A stretch of DNA of 10,851 nucleotides from Deltaproteobacteria bacterium (GCA_016208525.1 JACQYJ010000194.1:1-10851); one strand, 5' to 3'; positions 1-7,183 are shown, numbered from the stretch's first letter. Numbers and translations: made by a program. The notes: a model not told the origin generated them from the letters alone.

Positions 1-218
1 AGCATTGTCATTTCCCTCGTCCTCTCCCTGCCGTCCTTCGCAATAAGCTTCATCACCACACGGGCCTTCATGTCGTCGCCCGCATAAAGGAAAGCGGCCT
101 GCGACCTCTTTATCGCCTCCTCCGCTGTCTCAGCCGATGCTGCGTGCGGAAAGACAAGGCAATTAATGCAAAGCAGATAAAATAGGCTCTTCTCCAATTT
201 CCTACAGTAGCTATTCAT
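1..218 (-). CDS. LolA-like outer-membrane lipoprotein-sorting protein, 5' part (continues off the left edge)
   Basis: The reverse-strand frame starts at ATG 218-216 and stays open to the window edge, giving about 72 residues. Residues 1-10 are polar and basic (MNSYCRKLEK). A hydrophobic stretch of about 13 residues follows, then PHAASA before E, which looks like a signal peptidase I site. The mature part contains FLYAGDDMKARVVMKLI and KDGRERTREMTM, which I recognise as the start of the LolA-like family annotated as outer membrane lipoprotein-sorting protein, often encoded beside RND exporters. Such proteins are periplasmic and are thought to bind lipid or lipoprotein. The start codon overlaps the stop of the transposase remnant (ATGA), and codons 4-12 or so are read through the terminal inverted repeat of the IS. 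The native N-terminus was therefore replaced. Whether the gene is expressed or complete beyond the edge cannot be seen. Confidence 0.72.
   Translation of the reverse strand, partial: MNSYCRKLEKSLFYLLCINCLVFPHAASAETAEEAIKRSQAAFLYAGDDMKARVVMKLIAKDGRERTREMTM
184..209. repeat. Terminal inverted repeat of the IS (tnp 3' side)
   Basis: This is the exact reverse complement of 762-787. The repeat is also translated on the minus strand as part of the LolA-like gene's first codons. Confidence 0.9.
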
Positions 219-760
219 GATAGAGCCTGACGTATTTTGAGCATAAAGTATTCCGTATCCCTGAAACCTCGTGCCCGTTTTCTTATAAGACCTATGGTCA
301 CGTTATTTGCTTCCAGCTTTGCAGTGCTTATTGGATACAGGCAGTAATGCCATAATCCAGGCCTATGGGCCTCCAGTGAATCTGCAAACTTTGCGAGGTG
401 GCTGATGCCGCTTTCCCTTGCAAGGCTGCACCATTGGTCTATGGCCTTGTTGAATGATGGGACTGTGTAGTTGCCCCATAATGCTTGTAGCTGCTCTTTA
501 AGGGCATAAACCGTATTGATGGTCTTATTGGCCGAAAGCAGCTCTTCCAGCTTCGGCTTTTGCTCTTCTTTCAGGTTCTCCTGGTTACTGAGGAGGAGGT
601 ATTTAGTGCCCTTAAGCAAGGCCTTGTCTTCTAAAGACGCTTTTTTAAACTCCTGGTTGCGGACTTTGTCTATAACCTTGCTGTAATTAGCTATTACGTG
701 AAACTTGTCATACACAACGAAAGCATCAGGACAATAGTCCCTTATGGCTGCCCCTACTTT
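215..760 (-). pseudogene. ISL3-family transposase, C-terminal remnant
   Basis: The frame runs from an in-frame stop at 763-761 to TGA 217-215. It opens with GAAIRDYCPDAFVVYDKFHV, the mid-protein block of ISL3 transposases. It ends with a KLEANN segment and IRKRARGFRDTEYFMLKI, typical of the C-terminus. The glutamate in LEANN is the likely third acidic residue of the DDE triad; the part expected to hold the two aspartates is gone. About 180 codons remain, where the family usually has roughly 400. A GTG at 715 could be called a start but is an internal codon. The product should be inactive. Its stop codon overlaps the start of the LolA-like gene, so any translation of the remnant could couple to that gene. 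Confidence 0.88.
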
Positions 761-761
761 T

Positions 762-787
762 TACTGTAGGAAATTGGAGAAGAGCCT
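762..787. repeat. Terminal inverted repeat of the IS (tnp 5' side)
   Basis: This is the exact reverse complement of 184-209. The transposase frame has an in-frame TAA (763-761) at its inner edge, so no start codon belongs to the remnant. Confidence 0.9.
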
Positions 788-839
788 TAAAAAGACTTTT
801 TAATCTTTACCAAGTTCCCTAAGCATCCGTAAAATCGGG

Positions 840-868
840 TTGATCTGCTTTACCTATTGTGATAAAGT
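840..868 (+). promoter_or_regulatory. Possible promoter of the toxin-antitoxin operon
   Basis: TTGATC (840-845), a 17-bp spacer and TAAAGT (863-868) match the sigma70 boxes at four of six positions each. The site lies just upstream of the antitoxin and overlaps the inverted repeat at 848-872. This is a weak prediction from pattern alone. Confidence 0.35.
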
Positions 869-872
869 AAAG
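848..872. promoter_or_regulatory. Inverted repeat, candidate autoregulatory operator
   Basis: CTTTAC (848-853) and GTAAAG (867-872) form a perfect 6-bp dyad with a 13-bp spacer, over the putative -10 region. AbrB/MazE-type antitoxins commonly bind palindromes in their own promoters, so this is the natural operator candidate. Short dyads also occur by chance. Confidence 0.35.
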
Positions 873-889
873 CAACAAAGGAGGTAATA

Positions 890-1108
890 ATGCAAGTTGT
901 GCGTCTAAGTTCGAAAAATCAGATTGTGCTTCCCAGGGAGGCAAGAGCGGCAATGCATATCAAGGGAGGGGATGAGCTTCTGGTTGTTGTAAAGGACGAT
1001 TTGACGGTAATAATGCCAAAGCCCAAAAATTACCGTCAAGCCCTTTCGGGAGTAGGAAAGGGCTTGTATGAGAAGGACTATCTCAAAAAGGAGCGGAAAT
1101 CCTGGTGA
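890..1108 (+). CDS. AbrB/MazE/SpoVT-type antitoxin
   Basis: This is a 72-residue protein. Its N-terminal half is a swapped-hairpin AbrB fold (SSKNQIVLPREARAAMHIKGGDELLVVV, roughly residues 7-34). The C-terminal tail is charged (YEKDYLKKERKSW) and is of the kind that wraps around a cognate toxin. A strong Shine-Dalgarno, AAAGGAGGT at 877-885, lies four bases before the ATG. The stop overlaps the GTG start of the PIN-domain gene (GTGA, 1105-1108), the classic coupled arrangement of vapBC loci. It should bind DNA upstream of itself and neutralise the toxin. Family assignment is confident; the exact subfamily is not. Confidence 0.88.
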   Translation: MQVVRLSSKNQIVLPREARAAMHIKGGDELLVVVKDDLTVIMPKPKNYRQALSGVGKGLYEKDYLKKERKSW

Positions 1109-1566
1109 TTCCGCAGAAGCTAAAAAGGTTCCTCCAAACTCATGAGATCATTTCCCTGGACACCAGCATCTTCATTTACTTTGTTGAAGAGCATCCGGTT
1201 TATTATTCGGTTTGTGATGAGGTGTTTAGAGAGATGGAAAGCGGTCATATAAAGGCATCTACCTCAACTCTTTCGCTTTTAGAAATCCTTGTGAAACCTT
1301 ATAAGCTGGACAATGACGACCTTATATTGAAGTTTTATTCATTATTTACGACCTATCCAAATCTGTCGTGGGTGGGGTTATCAATAGATATTGCTGACAG
1401 GGCAGCAAGGATTCGCGGAAAGTATAACTTGAAAACCCCTGATTCAATTCAAATTGCCTCTGCAATCTCAGCAGGCTCTACAGGGATCATCTGTAACGAC
1501 AAGGAGTTCAAAAAGATTGAAGAGATAGAATGCCTTGTCCTTGATGATCTAATACAGTCGAAATAA
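1105..1566 (+). CDS. VapC-like PIN-domain toxin ribonuclease
   Basis: This is a 153-residue protein starting at GTG, coupled to the antitoxin stop. The acidic residues of a PIN active site are in place: D19 in LDTSIFIY, E60 in LSLLEILVKP, D113 in LKTPDSIQIASA and D132 in CNDKEF. PIN toxins of this kind are Mg-dependent ribonucleases that cut tRNA or rRNA when released from their antitoxin. Length is slightly above the typical 130-145 residues because of a short N-terminal extension before LDTSIF. The stop TAA shares one base with the ATG of the next gene (TAATG), so the radical SAM gene is probably translated from the same message. Substrate cannot be predicted. Confidence 0.88.
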   Translation: MIPQKLKRFLQTHEIISLDTSIFIYFVEEHPVYYSVCDEVFREMESGHIKASTSTLSLLEILVKPYKLDNDDLILKFYSLFTTYPNLSWVGLSIDIADRAARIRGKYNLKTPDSIQIASAISAGSTGIICNDKEFKKIEEIECLVLDDLIQSK

Positions 1567-3314
1567 TGTCACGCAAGCTTAAAGAAAAAGCAGTTCATCG
1601 CCTCTCCTCTGAAAAAGGGACGGTCATAAAGCGCTGGGGCCGGAAGGTTACGGTTGCCCTGGTCTATCCCAACACCTATTATGTCGGGATGTCTAACCTT
1701 GGGTATCAGCAGGTCTACTACTTGCTGAATCAGAGAGAGGACACTCTGTGCGAGAGGGTGTTCCTGCCTGACAGGGAGGATATGGATGAATACCAGAGGA
1801 CCGGCACACAGATATTTTCGCTGGAATCACAGAGGCCCCTCAGAGATTTCGACATCATCGCCTTTTCCATCCCGTTTGAAAATGACTACCTCAACGCACT
1901 GAAGATACTTGAGATGGGGAATATCCCACTGATGGCTGCGGAGCGCAGTGAGGAGCACCCATTAGTCATTGCCGGAGGGGTGACAACATTTCTCAACCCT
2001 GAGCCAATAGCGGATTTTATAGACCTTTTCCTGATAGGCGAGGGGGAAGAGGTTGTCAACCAGTTTATTGACAGCTTTATAAAGAACAGCAATGGGGACA
2101 AACAAGAGATGCTCTCAAGTTTGTCTAAAGTGGAGGGGGCATACGTCCCTTCATTCTATCAGGTTGCCTACAAGGAAAACGGAGAGATGGAGTCGTTCCT
2201 TCCTAAAGGGAAAGTCCCCAAAAAAGTAAAGAGAAGATGGATCAGGGACATAGACAGCGCCCCTACAATATCCAGGATATTTGCGCATGATACCGAATTT
2301 TCCGGAATGCAGCTCGTGGAGATAAGCAGGGGTTGCGGAAGGGGATGCAGGTTCTGCACAGCAGGGTTCATATATCTCCCTCCAAGGATCAGAAATCCTA
2401 AGAAGATATTGAATGACATTAGTGGTCAGTGGTCAGTGGCCAGTGGTAAGAGTACTCATATCGAAAAGGTCGGCCTTGTGAGCGCGGCAGTATCTGATTA
2501 CCCCTTTATCAACTCCTTATGCGCGCCTCTTATCGCAAAGGGTAAGAAGGTGTCGGTCTCCTCCCTCCGAATGGACTCAACTACTGATGAGCTTGTAGAT
2601 GCGCTGAAGAACAGCGGGCACAAGACCATGACATTTGCGCCTGAGGCAGGGACAGAGCGCCTCAGGAATGTCATAAACAAGGGGATATCCGAGGATGATA
2701 TACTTAAATCTGTTGAGATGGCTATCTCCAGAGGGATACTTAACGCTAAGCTTTACTTCCTTATAGGTTTACCTGCTGAGACCGACGATGACATTGAAGG
2801 GATAGTGAAACTTGCAAAGAGGATAAAAAAAGAGGTCCTGGCGCTAACAAAAGAGGCAGGAAGGATTGGGACCATTACACTCAGCATAAACCCCTTTATA
2901 CCAAAACCCTGGACCCCATTCCAGTGGTCACCCATGGAAGATGTGAAGTCTTTGGGCAATAAGCTGGGATGTATAAAGGGGGCCCTCAAAAAAGAGGGGA
3001 ACATAGAGGTCAATCACGAGAACCCGAAGGATTCATATCTTCAGGCCCTTCTTTCAAGGGGCGACAGGAGAGTAGGGAGGGTGATCAGGAAAGCCCTTGA
3101 GACCGGGAGTTGGAGCAGGGGGATCAAGGATTCTCAGGTGGATACAGACTTCTATGTTTACAGGATTAGAAATAAGGGGGAGATCCTTCACTGGGACTTC
3201 ATATACCATGGAATTGAGAAGGGCTACCTCTGGAAGGAGTACGAAAGGGCATTGAAGGGCAAGTTTACGCCTCCATGTAATCCGCCAAAGTGCCACAGAT
3301 GCGGGGTGTGTTGA
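1566..3314 (+). CDS. B12-binding-type radical SAM protein (TIGR03960-like)
   Basis: This is a 582-residue protein. The N-terminal part has the alpha/beta cobalamin-binding-like region (VALVYPNTYYVGMSNLGYQQ near 30-49, then LVIAGGVTTFLNPEPIADF near 133-151). The radical SAM cluster motif CGRGCRFC follows, with C257, C261 and C264 as ligands. Further motifs are FAPEAGTERLR (358-367) and SINPFIPKPWTPFQW (440-454). The protein ends in four cysteines (C571, C576, C579, C582), a pattern that could hold zinc or a second Fe-S cluster. The sequence matches the family called TIGR03960, whose function is unknown; members are often fused or adjacent to a DUF2344 protein, which is absent here. It overlaps the toxin stop by one base and has no obvious Shine-Dalgarno of its own, so coupling is likely. 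Residues 286-295 come from a short tandem repeat. Confidence 0.88.
   Translation: MSRKLKEKAVHRLSSEKGTVIKRWGRKVTVALVYPNTYYVGMSNLGYQQVYYLLNQREDTLCERVFLPDREDMDEYQRTGTQIFSLESQRPLRDFDIIAFSIPFENDYLNALKILEMGNIPLMAAERSEEHPLVIAGGVTTFLNPEPIADFIDLFLIGEGEEVVNQFIDSFIKNSNGDKQEMLSSLSKVEGAYVPSFYQVAYKENGEMESFLPKGKVPKKVKRRWIRDIDSAPTISRIFAHDTEFSGMQLVEISRGCGRGCRFCTAGFIYLPPRIRNPKKILNDISGQWSVASGKSTHIEKVGLVSAAVSDYPFINSLCAPLIAKGKKVSVSSLRMDSTTDELVDALKNSGHKTMTFAPEAGTERLRNVINKGISEDDILKSVEMAISRGILNAKLYFLIGLPAETDDDIEGIVKLAKRIKKEVLALTKEAGRIGTITLSINPFIPKPWTPFQWSPMEDVKSLGNKLGCIKGALKKEGNIEVNHENPKDSYLQALLSRGDRRVGRVIRKALETGSWSRGIKDSQVDTDFYVYRIRNKGEILHWDFIYHGIEKGYLWKEYERALKGKFTPPCNPPKCHRCGVC
2421..2448. repeat. Four tandem 7-bp units (AGTGGTC) inside the radical SAM gene
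   Basis: The units AGTGGTC, AGTGGTC, AGTGGCC and AGTGGTA follow one another without gaps. They encode SGQWSVASG (residues 286-294), which breaks the otherwise conserved stretch after the cluster motif. Period 7 does not preserve frame per unit, but the insertion as a whole leaves the gene open. Confidence 0.85.
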
Positions 3315-3341
3315 GGTATCTGAAGGAGTGCAAGGGAACTG

Positions 3342-3371
3342 TTGACATAACCGCAATATCTGTTGTATACA
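3342..3371 (+). promoter_or_regulatory. Sigma70-like promoter of the dsrE2-tusA operon
   Basis: A perfect TTGACA (3342-3347), an 18-bp spacer and TATACA (3366-3371) lie 72 bp before the DsrE2-like start. The radical SAM gene ends 27 bp upstream of it, so this probably starts a new transcription unit. Confidence 0.55.
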
Positions 3372-3375
3372 ATCC

Positions 3376-3398
3376 ATGCCCCTATACAAATGGGGCAT
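3376..3398 (+). other. Stem-loop in the 5' leader of the dsrE2-like gene
   Basis: ATGCCCC (3376-3382) pairs with GGGGCAT (3392-3398) around a 9-nt loop, just downstream of the predicted -10. It could be an operator, an mRNA-stabilising 5' hairpin or a weak terminator for the radical SAM operon; the bases after it (ttatt) are only moderately T-rich. Confidence 0.45.
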
Positions 3399-3442
3399 TT
3401 ATTAAGGTTGTGGCGCATTAAAATAAAACCGGAAGGTGAAAC

Positions 3443-3937
3443 ATGACAGAACAAACGAAGAATAAGGGCTCCGTCACTATAGTACTATTCAGCGGTGAAA
3501 TGGACAAGGCCATCGCAACCTTTGTGATCGCTACTGCAGCCGCATCCATGGGGATGAAGGTGACCATATTCTTTACCTTCTGGGGTCTCAATGTAATCAA
3601 GAAGGAAGGCGGTCTGATCAAAGGGCAGAACTGGATGCAGAAGATGCTGAACATCATGAATTACGGCCATGCAAAGAAGCTCGCAATATCGAAGATGAAC
3701 ATGTTCGGGATAGGGCCGGCCATGCTCAAGACTATGATGTCCCATAAGAAGGTGCCGAGCCTTCAGGAGTTCATCTCAATGGCCCATTCCCTCGGAGTGA
3801 AGTTCTATCCGTGCGAGATGAGCATGACAGTCATGGGGCTCAAGAAAGAGGACTTCATAGACGAATGCGAGGAGGTTATAGGCGCTGTTTCGTACCTTTC
3901 GATTGCAAAGGAAACAACCATAAATCTTTTCATTTAA
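3443..3937 (+). CDS. dsrE2: DsrE2-like (DsrE/DsrF/DrsH family) sulfur-carrier protein
   Basis: This is a 164-residue protein. SVTIVLFSGEMDKAIATFVIA at the start and MGMKVTIFFTFWGLNVI (36-52) are the alternating strand-helix pattern of the DsrE fold. FYPCEMSMTVMGL around C124 is the conserved cysteine block of the DsrE2-type subgroup; C142 is a second cysteine. The hydrophobic 27-52 region fits the membrane association reported for DsrE2 proteins. These proteins pass sulfane sulfur with TusA and rhodanese partners. tusA follows 14 bp downstream, which supports this reading. A Shine-Dalgarno (GGAAGGTG) sits just before the ATG. No rhodanese gene is in the window, so direction and final acceptor of the sulfur are unknown. 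Confidence 0.78.
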   Translation: MTEQTKNKGSVTIVLFSGEMDKAIATFVIATAAASMGMKVTIFFTFWGLNVIKKEGGLIKGQNWMQKMLNIMNYGHAKKLAISKMNMFGIGPAMLKTMMSHKKVPSLQEFISMAHSLGVKFYPCEMSMTVMGLKKEDFIDECEEVIGAVSYLSIAKETTINLFI

Positions 3938-3951
3938 GGGGCTAAAGAAAG

Positions 3952-4188
3952 ATGAATTATAAAGTGGACAAGACCATTGATTGCACCGGACTGAGCTGCC
4001 CCCTCCCATCGGTAAAGACCACCCTGGCCCTTGAGCATATGGCGGTCGGTCAGGTCATCGAAGTCCTGACAGACGACCCTGTATCCAGGAGGGACCTGCC
4101 TGTGTGGGCTCAGAGTACTGGGAACGAACTCCTTGGGATAGAGGAGGATAACGGGGTCATAAAGATATACCTGAGGAAGGCGGCATAG
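3952..4188 (+). CDS. tusA: TusA/SirA-family sulfur-transfer protein
   Basis: This is a 78-residue protein, the normal length for the family. The motif CTGLSCPLPSVKT contains the CPxP signature, with C16 as the sulfur-carrying persulfide cysteine. LTDDPVSRRDLPVWAQSTGNELLG is the usual central segment and VIKIYLRKA the terminal strand. TusA proteins relay sulfur for tRNA thiolation, molybdenum cofactor or dissimilatory sulfur metabolism. Pairing with a DsrE2-like gene favours the sulfur-trafficking role seen in rhd-tusA-dsrE2 clusters. The Shine-Dalgarno is weak (AAAGAAAG), so translation may depend on the upstream gene. Its stop lies only 6 bp from the stop of the convergent exporter permease, with no visible terminator between. 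Confidence 0.9.
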   Translation: MNYKVDKTIDCTGLSCPLPSVKTTLALEHMAVGQVIEVLTDDPVSRRDLPVWAQSTGNELLGIEEDNGVIKIYLRKAA

Positions 4189-4194
4189 AGAGCC

Positions 4195-5424
4195 TTATTC
4201 ATACCTCAAGGCCTCGATCGGGTCAAGGAGGGACGCCTTCATTGCCGGATAAAACCCGAAGAAGATACCCACCACACCCGAAAAGCTGAAGGCAAGGAGT
4301 ATCGAGTAGAGCGATACTATTGTTGGCCAGCCTGCGATGTTTGACAGTACCTGCGACCCCGACACACCGATTAATATACCGACCCCTCCGCCGATTAGTG
4401 AGAGGATAAGGGCCTCTATAAGGAATTGAAGCCTTATATCCCACGTCTTGGCCCCGACAGCCATCCTTATCCCTATCTCCCTGGTCCTCTCCGTCACGGA
4501 GACGAGCATGATGTTCATTATCCCTATGCCTCCGACAAGCAGAGATACTCCTGCAATAGAACCGAGGAGCAGGGCCATGATCCGGGCAGACTGCTCCGCA
4601 GCCTGCATCATCTGGGTAAGGTTCCGCACTGTAAAGTCATCATCCTGCTTCTGCCCGATGCGGTGCCTCTGCCTGAGGAGTTCGGTTATCTGTTTTTGGG
4701 CCTGGGATAACTCTTCCGCACCCTTTGCCTTTACCATAATGACCCTTACCATTCCTGGAAAGGTGGTCCCGAATATCTTTTTCTGGGCAGTTGTCACAGG
4801 TATGTATATCGTGTCGTCCTGGTCCTGGCCGTTTGGAGACTGGCCTTTCCCGTCAAGCACTCCTATAACCGTAAAGGGGACTTTTATTATTCTGATAACC
4901 TGGCCTATCGGATATATGTTCCCGAAGAGGTTGTCAACCACCGTCTGGCCGAGAAGACACACTTTGGAGGCGCTCCGGACATCTTCTTCGGCAAAAGGCC
5001 TTCCTTCGGAAAGCGCCCAATCCCTTACTACAAGCATCGCCGGGGTTGTGCCTGTAACGCTGGTTGACCAGTTCTGGTTGCCGTAGACAACCTGGGCGAC
5101 CCCGCCGAGGACGGGGGCAACATACAGAACCGCAGGACATTCCCTCTGTATCGCCTCTGCATCACTCGTCGAAAGTGTCATCTGGCTTCCGGCGCCCATC
5201 CTGGCGCCTCCAGTTGTTGAAGCTCCAGGCAGCACTATGAGCAGATTGCTGCCCATACTTGCTATCTGCTCGCTTATCCTCTGGCGGGCTCCTGTGCCCA
5301 CGGCAAGCATGGTAATAACTGCCCCGACACCTATTATTATACCGAGCATGGTAAGGGCCGATCGCATCTTATTTACTCTCAGGGCCCTGAGGGATATCTT
5401 GATTGTCGAAGGGATATTAATCAT
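4195..5424 (-). CDS. MacB-type ABC exporter permease
   Basis: This is a 409-residue protein. A first membrane helix (about residues 24-44, [21 protein letters not shown]) is followed by a large periplasmic MacB_PCD domain. The C-terminal FtsX domain has three helices: [40 protein letters not shown] and a last one near 369-391. It contains the signature [17 protein letters not shown] and ends in DPIEALRYE. The layout is that of MacB permeases whose ATPase is a separate protein. It overlaps the ATPase gene by 4 bp (ATGA), so the two are translationally coupled. Such exporters drive a periplasmic adaptor and an outer-membrane TolC-like duct to expel macrolides, peptides or lipids; no TolC gene is present here. 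Substrate is unknown. Confidence 0.9.
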   Translation of the reverse strand: MINIPSTIKISLRALRVNKMRSALTMLGIIIGVGAVITMLAVGTGARQRISEQIASMGSNLLIVLPGASTTGGARMGAGSQMTLSTSDAEAIQRECPAVLYVAPVLGGVAQVVYGNQNWSTSVTGTTPAMLVVRDWALSEGRPFAEEDVRSASKVCLLGQTVVDNLFGNIYPIGQVIRIIKVPFTVIGVLDGKGQSPNGQDQDDTIYIPVTTAQKKIFGTTFPGMVRVIMVKAKGAEELSQAQKQITELLRQRHRIGQKQDDDFTVRNLTQMMQAAEQSARIMALLLGSIAGVSLLVGGIGIMNIMLVSVTERTREIGIRMAVGAKTWDIRLQFLIEALILSLIGGGVGILIGVSGSQVLSNIAGWPTIVSLYSILLAFSFSGVVGIFFGFYPAMKASLLDPIEALRYE

Positions 5425-6113
5425 AACTTTATCGTTGGACCGTCACTTAGCACCCGGCCGTCAAGAAACCTTATCACCCTCTTGCTGTATGCTGCGATGT
5501 CATGTTCATGGGTGACGAGTATCACCGTGATGTTGGACTCCTCGTTCAGCTTCACAAAAAGCTCCATTATCTCGGCGCTCGTCTTTGTGTCAAGGTTCCC
5601 TGTCGGTTCATCAGCGAGGATAATGGGCGCCTCATTCACGAGCGCTCTTGCTATGGCGACCCTCTGCTGCTGGCCGCCTGAGAGCTGGTTTGGATGGTGA
5701 TTCTCCCTGCCTGAAAGGCTGACCTTATCCAGGGCAGTAGCAGCCCGTTCCTTTCTGTCTCTTGCGGGCAGCCCGTTATAAAGCATCGGCAACTCAACAT
5801 TCTCTATGGCGGATGTCCTGGAAAGGAGGTTGAACCCCTGAAAGACAAAACCTATCTTCTTATTCCTGATAGCCGCAAGCTCATCCCTTGTAAGTCCGGC
5901 AACATCAACCCCTTCAAGGGAATACCTCCCGCTTGTGGGCTTGTCAAGGCAGCCGAGGATATTCATAAATGTGGATTTACCAGACCCGGACTGTCCCATT
6001 ATCGCAACAAACTCACCCTTGTCTATGGTAATTGAGACAGAGTTCAGGGCATTCACATCTATATCCCCAAGCCTGTATATCTTGCTTATGTCATTTATCT
6101 CTATAAGGGGCAT
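5421..6113 (-). CDS. MacB/LolD-type ABC exporter ATPase
   Basis: This is a 230-residue nucleotide-binding protein with all motifs intact: Walker [10 protein letters not shown] (40-48), Q-loop FQGFNLL (91-97), signature LSGGQQQR (144-151), Walker B IILADEP with E169, D-loop GNLD and switch histidine H202. Length and the LSGGQQQR signature place it with the MacB/LolD ATPases. It sits between the adaptor and permease genes, beginning 1 bp after the adaptor stop and overlapping the permease start. It should power the permease on the cytoplasmic side. Nothing in it looks damaged, even though the adaptor gene upstream is. Confidence 0.93.
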   Translation of the reverse strand: MPLIEINDISKIYRLGDIDVNALNSVSITIDKGEFVAIMGQSGSGKSTFMNILGCLDKPTSGRYSLEGVDVAGLTRDELAAIRNKKIGFVFQGFNLLSRTSAIENVELPMLYNGLPARDRKERAATALDKVSLSGRENHHPNQLSGGQQQRVAIARALVNEAPIILADEPTGNLDTKTSAEIMELFVKLNEESNITVILVTHEHDIAAYSKRVIRFLDGRVLSDGPTIKL

Positions 6114-6114
6114 A

Positions 6115-6998
6115 TCAGAACATCCTTGGCCCTGGGTGACCGAAACTCTGGTGTGTTGACTTTGTCATGGACTCCACTATAAGCTCCTGACCCTCTTTTA
6201 TCTCGCCGGTGATCAATTCCGTATAGCTTCCATTACTTATTCCAGTAGTCACGTTTATTCTTTTCGGTTGTTCGTTTTCTATTATCCAGACTCCGCTTCC
6301 TTTATCCTTTGATGTTACTTTAGTGCGCGCATCCGAAGGCCTGAACCTTAATGCTGCATTCTGTATCTTAAGAATACCCTTCTTTTCCGCAACTATTACG
6401 GAGACGTTCGCAGTCATACCAGGCTTCAGTTTGAGTTCGCGGTTATCCACCTTGACGACCACATTGTATGTGACTACATTCTGGACTACTATGGGAGCGT
6501 TCCTGATCTCCGAGACCCGACCTTTAAAGGTAACTTCGGGATATGCGTCAACAGTAAACTCCACTGACTGGCCCATCATGATCCTTCCGATGTCCGCCTC
6601 GGCAACGCTGCTGTCTATCTGCATCTTCGTAAGGTCCTGGGCTATGTTAAAAAGAGTCGGGGTCTGGAAGCTTGCTGCAACTGTCTGACCAACATCTACA
6701 TTTCTTGAGACAACAGTCCCATTTACCGGAGAGACTATCTCCGTAAATCTGAGGTTTATCTCCGAAAGCCTTAACGCCGCCTCTGCCTGGGATATCTGGG
6801 CCTTCGCAACACTCACCTGGGCCTTTGCAGAGTAGTCACGGGGTTGACTGTGCCTGTAGCGGTAACGGTTGAGACTATGTCGCCGGTTGTGACATTCTCT
6901 GTCCTGAAGTTAAAGGCATTCTCTTTCTTGCCGGATAATTTAAACGCAACTCCAACGAGGACCAGTAAGATTGCAACGCTTATCAATATTCTCTTCAT
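6115..6998 (-). pseudogene. MacA-like periplasmic adaptor (HlyD/RND-MFP family), broken by an internal deletion
   Basis: Two frames together encode an adaptor. The first, from ATG 6998, has a membrane anchor (MKRILISVAILLVLVGVAF) and the conserved TVTATGTVNPVTT start of the barrel-sandwich domain, then runs into TGA. The second begins in another frame with DYSAKAQVSVAKAQISQAEAAL (end of the helical hairpin). It continues through INLRFTEIVSPVNGTVVSRNVDVGQTV and the beta-barrel to the stop at 6115. Everything between, namely the first lipoyl half and most of the coiled-coil hairpin, is missing; I estimate 90-110 residues against the family's usual length. At the junction, AGTAGTCAC on the + strand (6831-6839) can be read as the family-consensus VTT in one frame and DY in the other, so deletion between short direct repeats is plausible. 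The upstream Shine-Dalgarno (AAAGGAGAG) is intact. A sequencing or assembly error is the main alternative. Confidence 0.82.
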
Positions 6999-7130
6999 AC
7001 TCCCAAACTCTCCTTTCCAACAGGCATTCGCAGGCATTTCCAGTTTCTTATATTACTGCCAAATTATTACATTTTATCACCGTCACAGCAAGCCAATGTT
7101 TTTTTCAGTGATGCAAAGTTTATGGTTTCC

Positions 7131-7159
7131 TTGACAGTCCTGACCGGAGGTTGTATCTT
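7131..7159 (+). promoter_or_regulatory. Sigma70-like promoter of the small secreted protein gene
   Basis: TTGACA (7131-7136), a 17-bp spacer and TATCTT (7154-7159) precede the ATG at 7184 by 24 bp, giving a very short leader that still includes an AGAGGTG Shine-Dalgarno (7169-7175 or so). Confidence 0.55.
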
Positions 7160-7183
7160 TTACTGCAAAAGAGGTGATAAAGA

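Larger units (their letters stand above)
184..787 (-). mobile_element. Internally deleted ISL3-family insertion sequence
   Basis: Perfect 26-bp inverted repeats (184-209 and 762-787) enclose 604 bp. Their outer ends read GGCTCTTC inward, which is the style of end seen in ISL3-family elements. The only coding content is the C-terminal part of an ISL3 transposase, whose stop lies 5 bp inside the left-hand repeat, as in an intact element. On the other side the reading frame begins immediately inside the repeat at mid-protein. One deletion must therefore have removed everything from just inside the upstream repeat to the middle of the transposase gene. No exact 8-bp target duplication flanks it (177-184 ataaaata versus 787-794 ttaaaaag, five of eight matching). 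It cannot move by itself but keeps both ends, so a complete relative could in principle mobilise it. Confidence 0.85.

Noticed and set aside
177..794. 8-bp target duplication around the IS
   Set aside because: The flanking octamers match at only five positions, which A/T-rich DNA gives by chance.
4448..5086. A 212-codon open frame on the + strand
   Set aside because: It lies opposite the well-supported MacB-type permease and shows no family features; it is a shadow frame.
6115..6998. Programmed frameshifting in the MacA-like gene
   Set aside because: No slippery heptamer is seen and a large conserved block is absent, which frameshifting cannot explain.
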